Source: Phytomonospora sp040655735 (GTDB lineage Bacteria; Actinomycetota; Actinomycetes; Mycobacteriales; Micromonosporaceae). Taken from it: a stretch of DNA of 64,000 nt. Shown here in pieces: positions 33,733 to 43,030 of this stretch. The stretch covers positions 1 through 64,000 of the forward strand of contig NZ_JBFAKK010000015.1 of NCBI RefSeq assembly GCF_040655735.1, in the 5' to 3' direction. A program made the translations under genes and the position numbers. Positions within the stretch are counted from its first letter, which is position 1. Every line of letters starts with the position of its first letter. The notes under the pieces are model-generated. The model was not told the origin of the DNA and made no database searches. It was given only the letters and a program-made list of their open reading frames with translations.

Positions 33733-35526
33733 CTAGCTGGCGACGTCGGTCGCGGCTCGTGACCCGGTCACCACGATCGGGATCAGCAGCGTCAGCAGGC
33801 TGTGGTGGTAGTCGGGCTTGTCGGTCTCGATGTCCTGTAGGACCTCGATGGTCACCCACGACTGGCGCAGCATGAAGCGGGTGTAGCTGTAGGTCGTGTA
33901 CGTCGGGTCGGCGGTCTCGTCGGTGCAGGTGGGCACCCCGGCGACTGTCCACACCGCCGCGCCCTCACGGCAGTGCAGCGGCCCCTCAGCATCAGCGTCA
34001 CGGATCTCATTGACCGCCAGCTTGCCCCAGGTGATCCGGATCGCGACACGCTCCAGATAGGACTGCGGGCTCCCGCCGGGGTCGGACGACCGGGGGAAGG
34101 CGATCTCGCACATCTCGCCCTCCAGATGCCAGTAGGAGGGGCGCATGTACAGGTCGAGCCACAGGCCCGCCTCGTCGCTGGCCTGCTGGCACACATCGGT
34201 GTAGACGCGTTCACCCGCAGGCGGTGCAGCCGTGAACTCCGGCCAGGCGATCGCGGTGACGGGCGGGTCTGCCGCGCGCGCGACGGTCACGGCCGTCCCG
34301 CCGGCCGCCGCGCCGATCACGGCGGCCGCGACGCCCAGGGCGACCAGGCGCTGTCGCCGGGGCCTTCGCCACCCGGCGATCACCAGCACCAACCCGGCCA
34401 CCAGCGCCAGCCCGCACGCCGCCCAGATGTCCCACCGCGTCCACACCGACACGACCACCGGATCGGTCGGCATCGCTCCCGGTGACCAGGCGGGCAGCGG
34501 CGCGCGGGTGATCGGCGCCGGCGCCGCCCCTGACAGGTCGACGCCCTCGGCCAGCGCCGCGAGCGGGTCGATGACGCCGTGCCCGTATTTCTTGTCGTGG
34601 CCAGCCGGACCCCGGTCGGTCGACGTCGACGTCAGCCGGTGGATCAACTGCTCACGCGACTCAGCCGGGAAGCGCGCGGCCAGCAGCGCCATGACCCCGG
34701 CGGTGATCGCCGAGGCCCCCGAGGTCCCCGACCCCTTCGTGTACAGCGCCCCGCCGAAGCCGGGCAGGTCACCGGGGATGGCGAAGCCGACATCCTCGGC
34801 CGGGGCGGCCACGGCCACCTCCTTGCCGGTCACCGACGAGGCCGGTGAGAACTTCCCGCCGGGTTTGGTGCCGCTGACGGCGACCACACCCGGTGTGGCC
34901 GCCGGCCACTCGACCTCATCGGGCCACTGCGCGGTCTCCGAGTTACCCGCCGCGGCGATCACCGGGATCCCCACCCGCTCGGCGGCGCGCAGCCCCGACC
35001 CCTCCGGCCGCTTCGGGGGGTTGGAGTTGCCGTAGGCCAGCAGGATCACGTCGACGCGCTGCTCCACCAGCCACGCGATACCCGCGCCGAGGTCGTCGTC
35101 GAAGTACCCGGTGTGGAAGGGGTCGTAATTCCACTCGGCCGCATAGACCAGCAGCCGCGCATCCGGCGCCACCCCCAGCACCCCGCCCTGCTTTCCCTGC
35201 CCGACCAGCAGCGACGCCATCCCTGTCCCGTGCCCGAAGTCGTCGGTGAACCCGTCCTTGCCTGGTGACCACCGGTCCTTGCCGACGATGTCGGCACCGG
35301 CGAGGTCCGGGTGCGTCACGTCGATGCCGGTGTCGACGATCCCGATCGTGGCGCCCTCCCCGCGCGTGATCGCGTGCAGCGCCGCCAGGTCGAGTTCATC
35401 GGCCCACCACTGCCCCGGCGCCGACGCCGAGGCCGGCGAGGCCGCCCCCGCCAGTAAAGCCCCCGAGGCGACCACCGCCGCCAGTAGCGAGGTCACCGGT
35501 CGTCGCACCCATCCCGTGATCACCAT
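33733..35526 (-). CDS. mycosin-like S8 serine protease, membrane anchored
   Basis: A 597-residue subtilisin-family protein. Signal peptide ~1-35 (LLAGAASPASASA). Catalytic triad D65 (IGIVDTGID), H99 (DDFGHGTGMAS), S269 (GSGTSGASAITAG), with oxyanion N195 (AAAGNSE). Two hydrophobic segments follow (~370-390 and ~397-417), then a C-terminal domain of ~180 residues with Cys pairs. The protease-plus-membrane-anchor resembles mycosins of type VII secretion, but no other ESX gene is present and the second segment and extra domain differ. Start at ATG 35526; a GTG at 35544 is possible. Confidence 0.85.
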   Translation of the reverse strand: MVITGWVRRPVTSLLAAVVASGALLAGAASPASASAPGQWWADELDLAALHAITRGEGATIGIVDTGIDVTHPDLAGADIVGKDRWSPGKDGFTDDFGHGTGMASLLVGQGKQGGVLGVAPDARLLVYAAEWNYDPFHTGYFDDDLGAGIAWLVEQRVDVILLAYGNSNPPKRPEGSGLRAAERVGIPVIAAAGNSETAQWPDEVEWPAATPGVVAVSGTKPGGKFSPASSVTGKEVAVAAPAEDVGFAIPGDLPGFGGALYTKGSGTSGASAITAGVMALLAARFPAESREQLIHRLTSTSTDRGPAGHDKKYGHGVIDPLAALAEGVDLSGAAPAPITRAPLPAWSPGAMPTDPVVVSVWTRWDIWAACGLALVAGLVLVIAGWRRPRRQRLVALGVAAAVIGAAAGGTAVTVARAADPPVTAIAWPEFTAAPPAGERVYTDVCQQASDEAGLWLDLYMRPSYWHLEGEMCEIAFPRSSDPGGSPQSYLERVAIRITWGKLAVNEIRDADAEGPLHCREGAAVWTVAGVPTCTDETADPTYTTYSYTRFMLRQSWVTIEVLQDIETDKPDYHHSLLTLLIPIVVTGSRAATDVAS

Positions 35527-35563
35527 GCGCAGCAGGCTACCCACCGCACGCGCACCGTCGCCG

Positions 35564-35614
35564 TCTCACCATCGGCGGCCCGCGCACCGCGCGTCCCTTC
35601 GGCCGATGGTGACC
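35564..35614. promoter_or_regulatory. shared 5' motif with inverted partner
   Basis: TTCGGCCGATGGTGACC at 35598-35614 recurs upstream of both large pentapeptide genes (44394-44410, 51288-51304), and TCACCATCGGC at 35564-35574 makes an inverted partner. Together with the next ~40 bp this region matches the 5' end of the 43031-44383 gene, so it is the promoter/start region of the remnant that follows. Confidence 0.6.
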
Positions 35615-36047
35615 ATGGCGGGCGGTGTCCAAGGTGGACGACGTGGGGAAACACCCTGCACTACGACGTACTCGCCGAGGTCGCCGACGACCTGGCAGCC
35701 TTCAAGACCGACCACGCCGACGACATCGCCGACCTGGCCAAGGAGTGGGAGCAGTTGCGCGCCGACCACGCCGCCGCCGGCCTGTAAACCCCGGGTTCGA
35801 CGACGCCGTGTTCACCGGCGACACCCGGTTCGGCGAAGCCGTGTTCACCGGCGCCACCGGGTTCAGCGAAGCCGTCTTCACCGGCGACGCTGGGTTCAGC
35901 GAAGCCGTCTTCACCGGCGACACCGAGGTCGATGGTCTGGTGTTCGCGCTCGGTGTGAACCTGGAGGTTGAGGACTCGTCTGGCGAAAGCGGTGCGGAGG
36001 CCGGGCCGGCGGTCGTGAAGGCGGATGCTGCTGCCGGTGTCGCGTAG
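35605..36047 (+). pseudogene. remnant of a pentapeptide-repeat membrane protein gene
   Basis: The beginning (frame at 35625: MSKVDDVGK) parallels MSRVDGVGN at the start of the intact gene at 44383, and upstream DNA is nearly the same. A short unrelated piece follows, in which another frame reads ADDLAAFKTDHADDIADLAK and ends in TAA at 35785-35787. From 35794 pentapeptide repeats appear (FDDAVFTGDT, FGEAVFTGAT, FSEAVFTGDA). Membrane segments and the QLGHA block are missing, so the gene is largely deleted. Confidence 0.6.
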
Positions 36048-36227
36048 CGCCGGCTCTGCGATGCTCCGAGCCAGCTGACCGGGGTCGCCTCGGCTGCCAA
36101 CGGCCGCTGCCGGTCGCCGGCGGGTTCGTCAGGTGGGGCGCGCCGCCGTGGTTGCCTGGGTACTGGCAACGCTTGGACACTGGGCAACCCCTGGCAACAG
36201 CCGGGGTGGGGTGGTGATGCTGGACGG

Positions 36228-36632
36228 ATGAGTGTCGTGCGGATCGTCTCGTTCGGGTTCGGCCACGGCGCGCCACCGGCAGCCGATCTCGTCGCCGACT
36301 TGCGCGCGCACTTCCGCGATCCCTGGCATGCGGTGGCTCTGCGGGCCTTGACCGGCGCCGACGAGCCGGTCCAGGCCGCCGTCCTGGCCACACCCGGAGT
36401 CGCTGCCCTGGTGACCACACTGGCCGGCGCGGTGGTCGCGATGAGAACCGGTCCGTCGGCGGCGGCGGTGACTGTCGCCCTGGGGTGCGGAGGCGGTCGC
36501 CATCGCGCACCAGTAGTGGCCGACGCGATCGCCGCTGCGCTCCACCAACGCGGCATCGAGACCGCCGTCGGCCACCGCGACATCCGGCGTCCCCTGCTGC
36601 CGCCGGGCTCCACCCGGACTCTCCGTGGCTGA
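36228..36632 (+). CDS. RapZ C-terminal-domain protein
   Basis: A 134-residue protein equal to the RapZ C-terminal domain alone: VRIVSFGFGHGAPPAADLVA, LRAHFRDP, ALTGADEPVQAAVL, and VALGCGGGRHRAPVVADAIA, matching the GCTGGxHRS loop of RapZ, then GHRDI. In Enterobacteria RapZ binds sRNA/GlcN6P; actinomycetes carry stand-alone versions on plasmids and prophages with unknown role. No P-loop N-terminal half is present. GATGCT lies 6 nt before the ATG. Confidence 0.8.
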   Translation: MSVVRIVSFGFGHGAPPAADLVADLRAHFRDPWHAVALRALTGADEPVQAAVLATPGVAALVTTLAGAVVAMRTGPSAAAVTVALGCGGGRHRAPVVADAIAAALHQRGIETAVGHRDIRRPLLPPGSTRTLRG

Positions 36633-36739
36633 GGAGACCGGACCGCCCGCCGGCTCTTCATGCTCACCGGGCATCGGAGGCCGACGAGGACTGGGGTTCG
36701 GCTGGTGCCGGCTCGGGTCCGGCAGGTGCCGCGCCTCGG

Positions 36740-37639
36740 TCAGGATGTGGGTGAGGAGTGGGTACTGCGGTGTCGGGCGACTCGGCAGGCGGTTGAGCAG
36801 AACCGCCGTCGCCGCCCGGTGGCTGGTTGCCGGATCGATAGACCGCAGTCGGGTTCCTCACACCTGGTTTCGTTACAAGGGAGCGTTGTGGGCGCCTCGG
36901 TGGGGCAGGTTTCGTTACCGGTGAACAGAGGTGCCTGTTCGGTGTGCAGGGGCCGGTTGGACCACAGCACCTCGCAGCGGGTTTCCCAGGTCCCGCCCTG
37001 GCTGGTGCCCGAGGCGAGGGTGTGGCGGTGCCAGGAGGCGTACAGGTCGCTGTCGTAGAGGTCGCTGGCGTACCCGGAGACCACGACCGTTGCGCTGCAG
37101 GCGCGCAGGGCCTTCGCCAGGGCGCGATGCTGATCGGGGTCGGTCATCTCGTGCCGGTAGTTGCGCATCCGCGTCTCGCCCGGGTACGGCGGGTCGACGT
37201 ACAGCAGGGTTGAGCGGTGTCGCCCGTAGGCGTCGATCAGGTCGAGGGCGGGCCGCGATTCCAGGGACACCAGCGCAAGGCGTGCGGCGACGGGGTGGAT
37301 CCGCTCGACGTACCCGACGAGGTAGCCGGGCATCGAGGTGCTGGAGCTGCGGGCGTCGACGTAGTGGCGCCACCCGGTTTTGCGTAAAGTCCCCGAACGC
37401 CCCTGGGACAGGCGCACCCACACCCGCCGTGCCCGTTCCAGGTCAGGTAGGTCTGACAGGTCACCGTAGGCGGCGGAGTACTCGGCGCGTGAGTGCGGCG
37501 TCAGCGCGCACCGCCTGGCCAGTTCGACCGGGTCGTCGCGCAGGACACGCCAGAACACCCCGTGCTTCGTCGGCTGTTGTGTTGCCTGGCCGCCGGATGT
37601 CCGGGCAGGATTCCGGTCATGACCACGCTCCCGGAGCAA
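36740..37639 (-). pseudogene. DNA adenine methylase (D12 class), N-terminally truncated
   Basis: Motif IV DPPY is clear (LLYVDPPYPGETRMRNY), preceded by the DNA-recognition region and LDLIDAYGRH, followed by VVVSGYASDLYDS. This is a Dam/D12-type N6-adenine methyltransferase. The SAM-binding motif I (FxGxG) that should precede FWRVLRDDPVEL is absent: upstream codons are non-homologous and lie under the opposite-strand gene at 37619. A C-terminal zinc knuckle (RRRRFCSTACRVARHR) is an extra. Without motif I the enzyme is probably inactive. Confidence 0.7.
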
Positions 37640-38377
37640 TCAGAGCTCTATCCCGACGTACTGGCACTTGGCAGTCTCGCGGCCGCGCTGCAGAAAGTCG
37701 CCGTTGAGAACGGCTTGGAACTCGGAGACGTGGAAGCGTCCCAGTCCATGCCGCTGCACTGGGCCAATGTCGACAGCACGACGCCGAGGCGCGATTCGCT
37801 CGCGATTCGGGCCGCCAGCGAGCGTCGAGAGTGGTCAGTGGGTGGATGGGGGCTGGGGATCGAGTTGATCAGCGGTGGATGGACCGAAGACCTCGCCGCG
37901 GTCGCCGCAGTCGCAGATGCCTGGCGAGCCGGGACCCCGGTTGTCGAGATTCGACGTACCTGGCCGTTCATCAAGTTGAACCATCGTGGCGAGGTGGCCG
38001 AACAGGGGCCGGCAGCGGTGGTCACGGCCCAGTGGGAGTGGATGCGGCGGCAGGCCGAAGAGTCTGGTTGGCCCGAGCACCGTGCGCTGATCGAAGCCGC
38101 CTACGCCGAACCGAAACTACGGCAGCTGTACGCCTACACCAGCATGTGGCAGCTGCGGTTCTCAACCAACGTCGGCTGGCCGTTCTCGCCGAGCCCGACG
38201 GCGATGTTGGCACCGTACGAGGACGGCGCCTACGAGGTGACCTGGCCGACCGTCCCGGACGCGGCGGAAGCCGCCACCCCTGAAGAAGCCGTCGCCCTCG
38301 CCGTCCAACAGCTCCCACCAAATCTGAGTCCCGCGGTGGAAGGCGACTCTCCGGCCCCAGAAGACAATGCCGGGTGA
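37619..38377 (+). CDS. DUF6193 family protein
   Basis: A 252-residue protein starting MTTLPEQSELYPDVLALGSL. It shows the DUF6193 signature: TWPFIKLNHRGEVAEQGPAA with the following VVTAQWEWMRRQ, then LIEAAYAEPKLRQLYAYTSM and WQLRFSTN. The family occurs in actinomycetes with no established function. Its 5' end has replaced the N-terminal part of the methylase gene on the other strand. Confidence 0.75.
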   Translation: MTTLPEQSELYPDVLALGSLAAALQKVAVENGLELGDVEASQSMPLHWANVDSTTPRRDSLAIRAASERREWSVGGWGLGIELISGGWTEDLAAVAAVADAWRAGTPVVEIRRTWPFIKLNHRGEVAEQGPAAVVTAQWEWMRRQAEESGWPEHRALIEAAYAEPKLRQLYAYTSMWQLRFSTNVGWPFSPSPTAMLAPYEDGAYEVTWPTVPDAAEAATPEEAVALAVQQLPPNLSPAVEGDSPAPEDNAG

Positions 38378-38695
38378 TCTTGAGCGGTGCTCGATGCGCA
38401 CGCCGCCGGCGATGTGCTCCACGATGTCGCCGACGGCGCAAGCGCGTTATTTGAAGCTGCATCGAGGGCTTCCGAAACCGCCACGGCCGCGTTATTTGGA
38501 GTCGTCCCCGGCCCCTACTTCAAAGTGTGGGGATTATTTGAAGTAGGCGCGCTCGACTGTCATCGGTTCTCATCGACCGCTGTCGTGTCTCGTTTGACCT
38601 GAGGCAGACCGGTAGCTTTGACCTGCGGCGCCTTGGATGACCTGAGACTGCACGGCGTCCGTTGCCTCACTCGTCCTGAGTCAACCCGTCCAGGT
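38378..38695. repeat. gene-free stretch with spaced repeats and a dyad
   Basis: No gene is seen. GCGTTATTTGAAG (38444-38456), GCGTTATTTGGAG (38489-38501) and GGATTATTTGAAG (38531-38543) are related direct repeats spaced 45 and 42 bp. The third overlaps a perfect 11-bp dyad CCTACTTCAAA/TTTGAAGTAGG (38514-38524, 38537-38547). Regulator sites or iteron-like repeats are both possible. Confidence 0.55.
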
Positions 38696-38974
38696 TCACC
38701 GGTCCTCAATGTAGCTGTCCCATTCGGCATAGTGGACGACCGCCTGGAAGACCTGCGTCCGGTTGGGAAGCCTGCCGCCCCTGTGACCCGACCAGGCGAC
38801 GACGACTTCCCGTGCCGCTTCCACTTCGAGGAAGTGGTCCAGATCCTCCTCGCCGTCGCTGGTATCGGGCTCCAGGACAACGGCTCGCGACTCGGCCCGC
38901 CAAGGGCGTTCGGCGTGGATGACAGCGTCGTCGCCAAGGGAATCAAGCGTGGCGACGGTCTCCTCGAGGTTCAT
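38696..38974 (-). CDS. small acidic hypothetical protein
   Basis: A 92-residue acidic protein starting MNLEETVATLDSLGDDAVIH. The N-terminal part could be a helix-loop-helix followed by strands (RAVVLEP) and ends WDSYIEDR. It begins 30 bp downstream of the Sel1-repeat NTPase gene and may share its transcript, making it a candidate partner of that protein. Not recognised. Confidence 0.55.
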   Translation of the reverse strand: MNLEETVATLDSLGDDAVIHAERPWRAESRAVVLEPDTSDGEEDLDHFLEVEAAREVVVAWSGHRGGRLPNRTQVFQAVVHYAEWDSYIEDR

Positions 38975-39004
38975 GTCGTCCCCTTTCAGTCAACAACCGC
39001 ACGG

Positions 39005-41864
39005 CTACTGACCTTCTGCCTCGGCGGCACGCTGGTACCAGGTCTCGGCCTCACCATGGTCACCGCGCCGCTTGAGCAGGTTCCCAAGGTTGTTCATCGC
39101 GCTGGTGTGGCCTTCGTCGGCGGCACGCCGGTACCAGGTCTCGGCCTCCTCATGGTCGCCGCGCCGGTAGAAGGTCTCGAGGTGACCACGGTCCTGGAAC
39201 AGGACCCCGAGGTTATTCATCGCGTCGGTGTGGCCTGTTCCCGCGGCGAGCCGATACCAGGTCTCGGCCTCACCATGGTCACCGCGTCGCTGGAACAGGA
39301 CCCCGAGGTTGAACATCGCGTCGGGGTGGCCTTCTCCTGCGGCGCGCCGGTACCAGGTCTTGGCCTGACCGAGGTCACCACGCTCCTGGAACAGGACCCC
39401 GAGGTTGAACATCGCGTTGGTGTGGCCCTCGTCGGCGGCACGCCGGAACCAGGCCTCCGCCTCACCGAGGTCACCACGCTCCTGGAACAGGACCCCGAGG
39501 TAGAGCAACGCGTTGGTGTGGCCCTCGTCGGCGGCACGCCGGAACCAGGCCTTGGCCTGACCGAGGTCACCACGCTCGTGGAGCAGGACTCCGAGATTGA
39601 ACATCGCATTGGTGTCACCCTCGTCGGCGGCGCGCCGGTANNNNNNNNNNNNNNNNNNNNNNNNNNNNNNNNNNNNNNNNNNNNNNNNNNNNNNNNNNNN
39701 NNNNNNNNNNNNNNNNNNNNNNNNNNNNNNNNNNNNNNGAGCAGGACTCGGCCCTGTCGAGGTCACCACGCTCCTGGAACAGAACCCCGAGGTAGAACAT
39801 CGCGCCGATGTCACCCTCGTCGGCGGCGCGCCGGTAGCAGGACTCGGCCCTGTCGAGGTCACCACGCTCCTGGAACAGAACCCCGAGGTAGAACATCGCG
39901 CCGATGTCACCCTCGTCGGCGGCGCGCCGGAACCAGGCCTCCGCCTCACCGAGGTCACCGCGCTCCTGGTGCAGGACCCCAAGGTTGAACATCGCGCCGA
40001 TGTCACCCTCGTCGGCGGCTCGCCGAAACCAGGTCTCGGCCCCATCCAGGTCACCGCGCTCCCCAAGCAGGTTCCCGAGGTAGAACATCGCGACGGTCTC
40101 GCCTTCGTCGGCGGCACGCCGAAACCAGGTCTCGGCCCCACCGAGGTCACCGCGCTTTCGCAGCAGGTTCCCGAGGTAGAACATCGCGACGGTCTCGCCT
40201 TCGCTGGCGGCACGCCGAAACCAGGACTCGGCCCCGAGGTCACCGCGCTCCCCAAGCAGGTTCCCGAGGTTGAGCATCGCGACGGTCTCGCCTTCGTCGG
40301 CGGCACGCCGAAACCAGGTCTCGGCCCCGTCGAGGTCATCGTGCTCCTGGAACAGGTCCCCGAGGTTGTTCATCGCGCCGGTGTGGCCCTCGTCGGCGGC
40401 ACGCCGAAACCAGGTCTCGGCCCCGTCGAGGTCACCGTGCTCCTGGAATAGGACCCCGAGGTTGTTCATCGCGTCGGTGTGACCCTCGACAGCAGCACGC
40501 CTTGTGGCGGTGAAGGCAATGTCATGGCGCTGCCGGCCGTCAGCGGCATTGGCGATGTTGAAGGCTTGTTGTGGTGTGGCGTGGGTTTGGAGGATGGTCC
40601 AGGTCTGGTCGGGGACCGCTTGTTCGCTGAGGGTGCTGGGGGGTTGGTCGGCGCGGTCGGTGAGGTAGTCGGCGGCGGTGTAGGTGCCGTCTTTGTGGTG
40701 GGTGATGCAGGAGCTGGCTGTGGTTCCGGTGATGGTCTCGGCCGCCCACGCACGGCCGGCGGCTTCTGTGGGTGTGGTGGCGCGGCCTTGGAACCGTTCG
40801 GGGAGGTAGGCGGGGGTGAGTTGGTCGAGGACGTGTGCGGGGAGGGGGTCGTTGAAGCCGGCTCGGCGGGCGTCGACGGCGGCGGAGATGACCGCGCGGC
40901 CCACGGTCTCCAGGGCATCACCGGTGTCGCGGGTCCAGCGGGCCATCTGCGCCGGTCCGGCGATCAGGTACTCCCCGAACCCGGCAGGCGAGGCCACGGC
41001 CTCGGAGATCCGCACGTCACCGGCAGGGACCTGCACCGCTGCGGCAGCGTCCTTCTCTCTCGTGCTCAGGTCGGATGTGACTTCGATGATCCGGCCTTCG
41101 TCGCGAAGGGCCTTCAAGAGTTCCACGCCTGGCCGATAGAGGGCGAAGCTGGTGCGGCCGGCGAGGTCGGCGTTGAGCGCTCGTTCGAGGTCGGCCAGGA
41201 CCTTGCTGCGGATGGTCGCGACGACCACGCTGGAGTCCGGCGCACAGATCTCGCCTAGCAGTGCGGTGTCGAGGCCGCCGTCGGTCAGGAAGTGCTCGAG
41301 GTCATCCAGCACGATGATCGTGTCGGTGAAGCCGAACCCGGCCTTCGCCAGCGCGCGTAGTGGTCCGGCGCCGACCGGGACCAGGAGGCGGCGCTTGCCG
41401 CGGGTTCCGACTCGGTGGATCGCCTCGGCGGCCAGCCGGGACTTCCCCGCCGCTGCCGGCCCGGCCAGCACCACCATCCCGCCGGCGGCGATGAGCTCGT
41501 CAACGCGGACGTCGACGTCACGAGCGACATAGGAGGTCTGTCCGGCGTCGACCGACCCGATCGGAGCCTTCGCGCCGAGCCGGGTGACATCGACCTCGCC
41601 CACCTTGGGCAGGCGCCCTTTGACGCTGAACTTAACCTGTCCCGCCACATCCGGGCGGGCCCCCAGCCACCGTCGGTACCCCGCCACGGCCTGGATCGTG
41701 GACGTTCCGGCGGCCACGAGCAAGCCCGCCGCGCCGACCACACCCGCCCACGTGGCCGTCTGAGTCACCACCGTGGTCGAACCGACCCGGCCCCACGCCC
41801 ACCACACACCGGCCGTCGCGGCCACCACCGCCGCCACCAACCCCGCCCGCCCCAGCCACTTCAC
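39005..41864 (-). CDS. membrane P-loop NTPase with Sel1/TPR-like repeats (contains assembly gap)
   Basis: From GTG 41864: two membrane segments (~7-25, ~38-57), then a P-loop NTPase with Walker A VLAGPAAAGKSRLAAEA, Walker B IIVLDDLEHF and sensor-like VVATIRSKV. A helical linker leads to at least 14 repeats of ~32 residues (pattern AADEG-x-x-x-AM-x-x-LG-x-L-x-x-ERGDL-x-x-AE-x-W-x-RR), Sel1-like but shorter than the canonical 36. Eight lie before and six after the gap at 39641-39738. The two halves are in different frames only because the 98-N run is not the true length (97 or 100 would restore the frame). A STAND-type signalling or defence role is inference. Confidence 0.75.
39641..39738. other. 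98-N assembly gap inside the repeat array
   Basis: Both sides are nearly identical 96-bp repeat units, so the assembly broke on tandem repeats and the number of missing units is unknown. The gap length does not preserve the reading frame. Confidence 0.95.
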
Positions 41865-42167
41865 CCCGCCAACTGTTCCCGACCGTCCACAAGGTCACAA
41901 GACGGCCAGAACGGCAGCAATGTCCGCCGTGCGGCCAGCACACCCACCGCTCCCGCCCACCTGCCCGCACAGACCGGCTCGCGGCCAACATCGACCACCA
42001 TCCATGATCGACACCGGCACTACCTGCGGTGATGCCCTGAGAGCCCCGCTGGCACACGGTTCGGTGCACGCATGCTCCCCTTCGGAGCCCGACTATCCGG
42101 CCTCTACGGGACCCTGGTCATAGCTCTGGCGGCGCGGCACGCCGCGCGCCGCGCGCGGAAGCCCCGG
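41865..42167. other. intergenic region upstream of the NTPase gene
   Basis: About 300 bp without a supported gene, between the NTPase start and MITE copy B. It should hold the NTPase promoter. A very GC-rich, partly palindromic run (GCGCGGCACGCCGCGCGCCG) lies just before the MITE. Confidence 0.6.
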
Positions 42168-42432
42168 TGTCCAGTCCGGATCTACCTTGCGGATTCCGGA
42201 CCTACTCTTCGGGGCGCCTTCGGATTCCGGAGTAACCCTGCGGGCCGAACGCAGAGCCCCAGCGTGCGGGCCGTTCTCTCCCGGTGCAGAGTCGCTGCTT
42301 GCCGAACATCGGCTGCCAGGTCACCAGATCCGCAATGTAGAAGCGGACGACCTGTCCGACCAGTGTCCGGACCTATCTTTCGGGAACCAGGTCAGAGGCC
42401 CCTTGCCTCGCAAGGTGTACCCGGACTGGACA
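42168..42432 (-). mobile_element. 265-bp MITE, copy B
   Basis: Identical, base for base, to the reverse complement of copy A at 8230-8494, including the 12-bp terminal repeats TGTCCAGTCCGG. It is flanked by its own 5-bp target duplication CCCGG (42163-42167 and 42433-42437), different from that of copy A, so it is an independent insertion. Three spaced sites at one end (TCCGGATCTACCTTGCGG, TCCGGACCTACTCTTCGG, TCCGGAGTAACCCTGCGG) look like repeated transposase-binding sites. Confidence 0.87.
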
Positions 42433-42476
42433 CCCGGCGCGAAGGCGGTCTCGGCGACGGTGCGCGGCCGTGCCAG

Positions 42477-42926
42477 TTAGAAGCTGCCGACGTGGTCGAG
42501 GTCGGTGTCCCTCGGCGCCGGCACCGGGGAGAGGGCTTCGGCGGTCCTCGCCGGGTCGGCGTCGACGATGCCTGCGGTGGGGTGCTCGGTGATGATCGCC
42601 AGGCGCAGTGCCCGCGAGCCGGTCAGCCACATCGAGCGCACAACGTCCTTGCCGGCGAGGAGCCCCTGCCGGGAGTAGGGGTTGAGGCTGAGCTCGTGCT
42701 CCAGCTGGCTGCCGCCCAGCGCGTGGGGCGCGAACAGGTTGATCTTCTCGTCGAGCCAGTCCATGGCCTCGTCGATGCTGTGGCAGGTCCGCGATCGCAT
42801 CGCGTCGGGCTTGTGCAGCCAGTCGCGGACGACGTTCGGCGGGAGCTGGATGTGTGGCAGCTGGCGTTGGGCGTCGTCGGTGAGGCTCGCCGCCGCCCCG
42901 TTCCACTCGTAACACAGCCACCGCAT
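42477..42926 (-). CDS. hypothetical protein
   Basis: A 149-residue protein starting MRWLCYEWNGAAASLTDDAQ with GAGGGA upstream. Strands and helices alternate (HIQLPPNVVRDWLHKPDAM, SIDEAMDWLDEKINLFAPHA, RALRLAIITEH), a compact soluble fold. MITE copy B sits 40 bp beyond its stop. I do not recognise the family. Confidence 0.6.
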   Translation of the reverse strand: MRWLCYEWNGAAASLTDDAQRQLPHIQLPPNVVRDWLHKPDAMRSRTCHSIDEAMDWLDEKINLFAPHALGGSQLEHELSLNPYSRQGLLAGKDVVRSMWLTGSRALRLAIITEHPTAGIVDADPARTAEALSPVPAPRDTDLDHVGSF

Positions 42927-43030
42927 GCTCGCTCCCTCGTGTCGATCAACAATAGATCCCCACATCACGGTTTCGGGATGGCCGTGGCCGGTGGTGACGC
43001 CCGGCGCAGGGGGCGTGGGGAGAAGGCGTC

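Noticed and set aside
39597..40451. Plus-strand repetitive frame (LVGGTPKPGLGP type) across the Sel1 array
   Set aside because: Antisense reading of the 96-bp repeats; the minus-strand frame gives a recognised repeat family joined to a P-loop domain.
8230..42432. Composite transposon formed by the two MITE copies
   Set aside because: Each copy has its own complete 5-bp target duplication (ACTCA and CCCGG), so they inserted independently.
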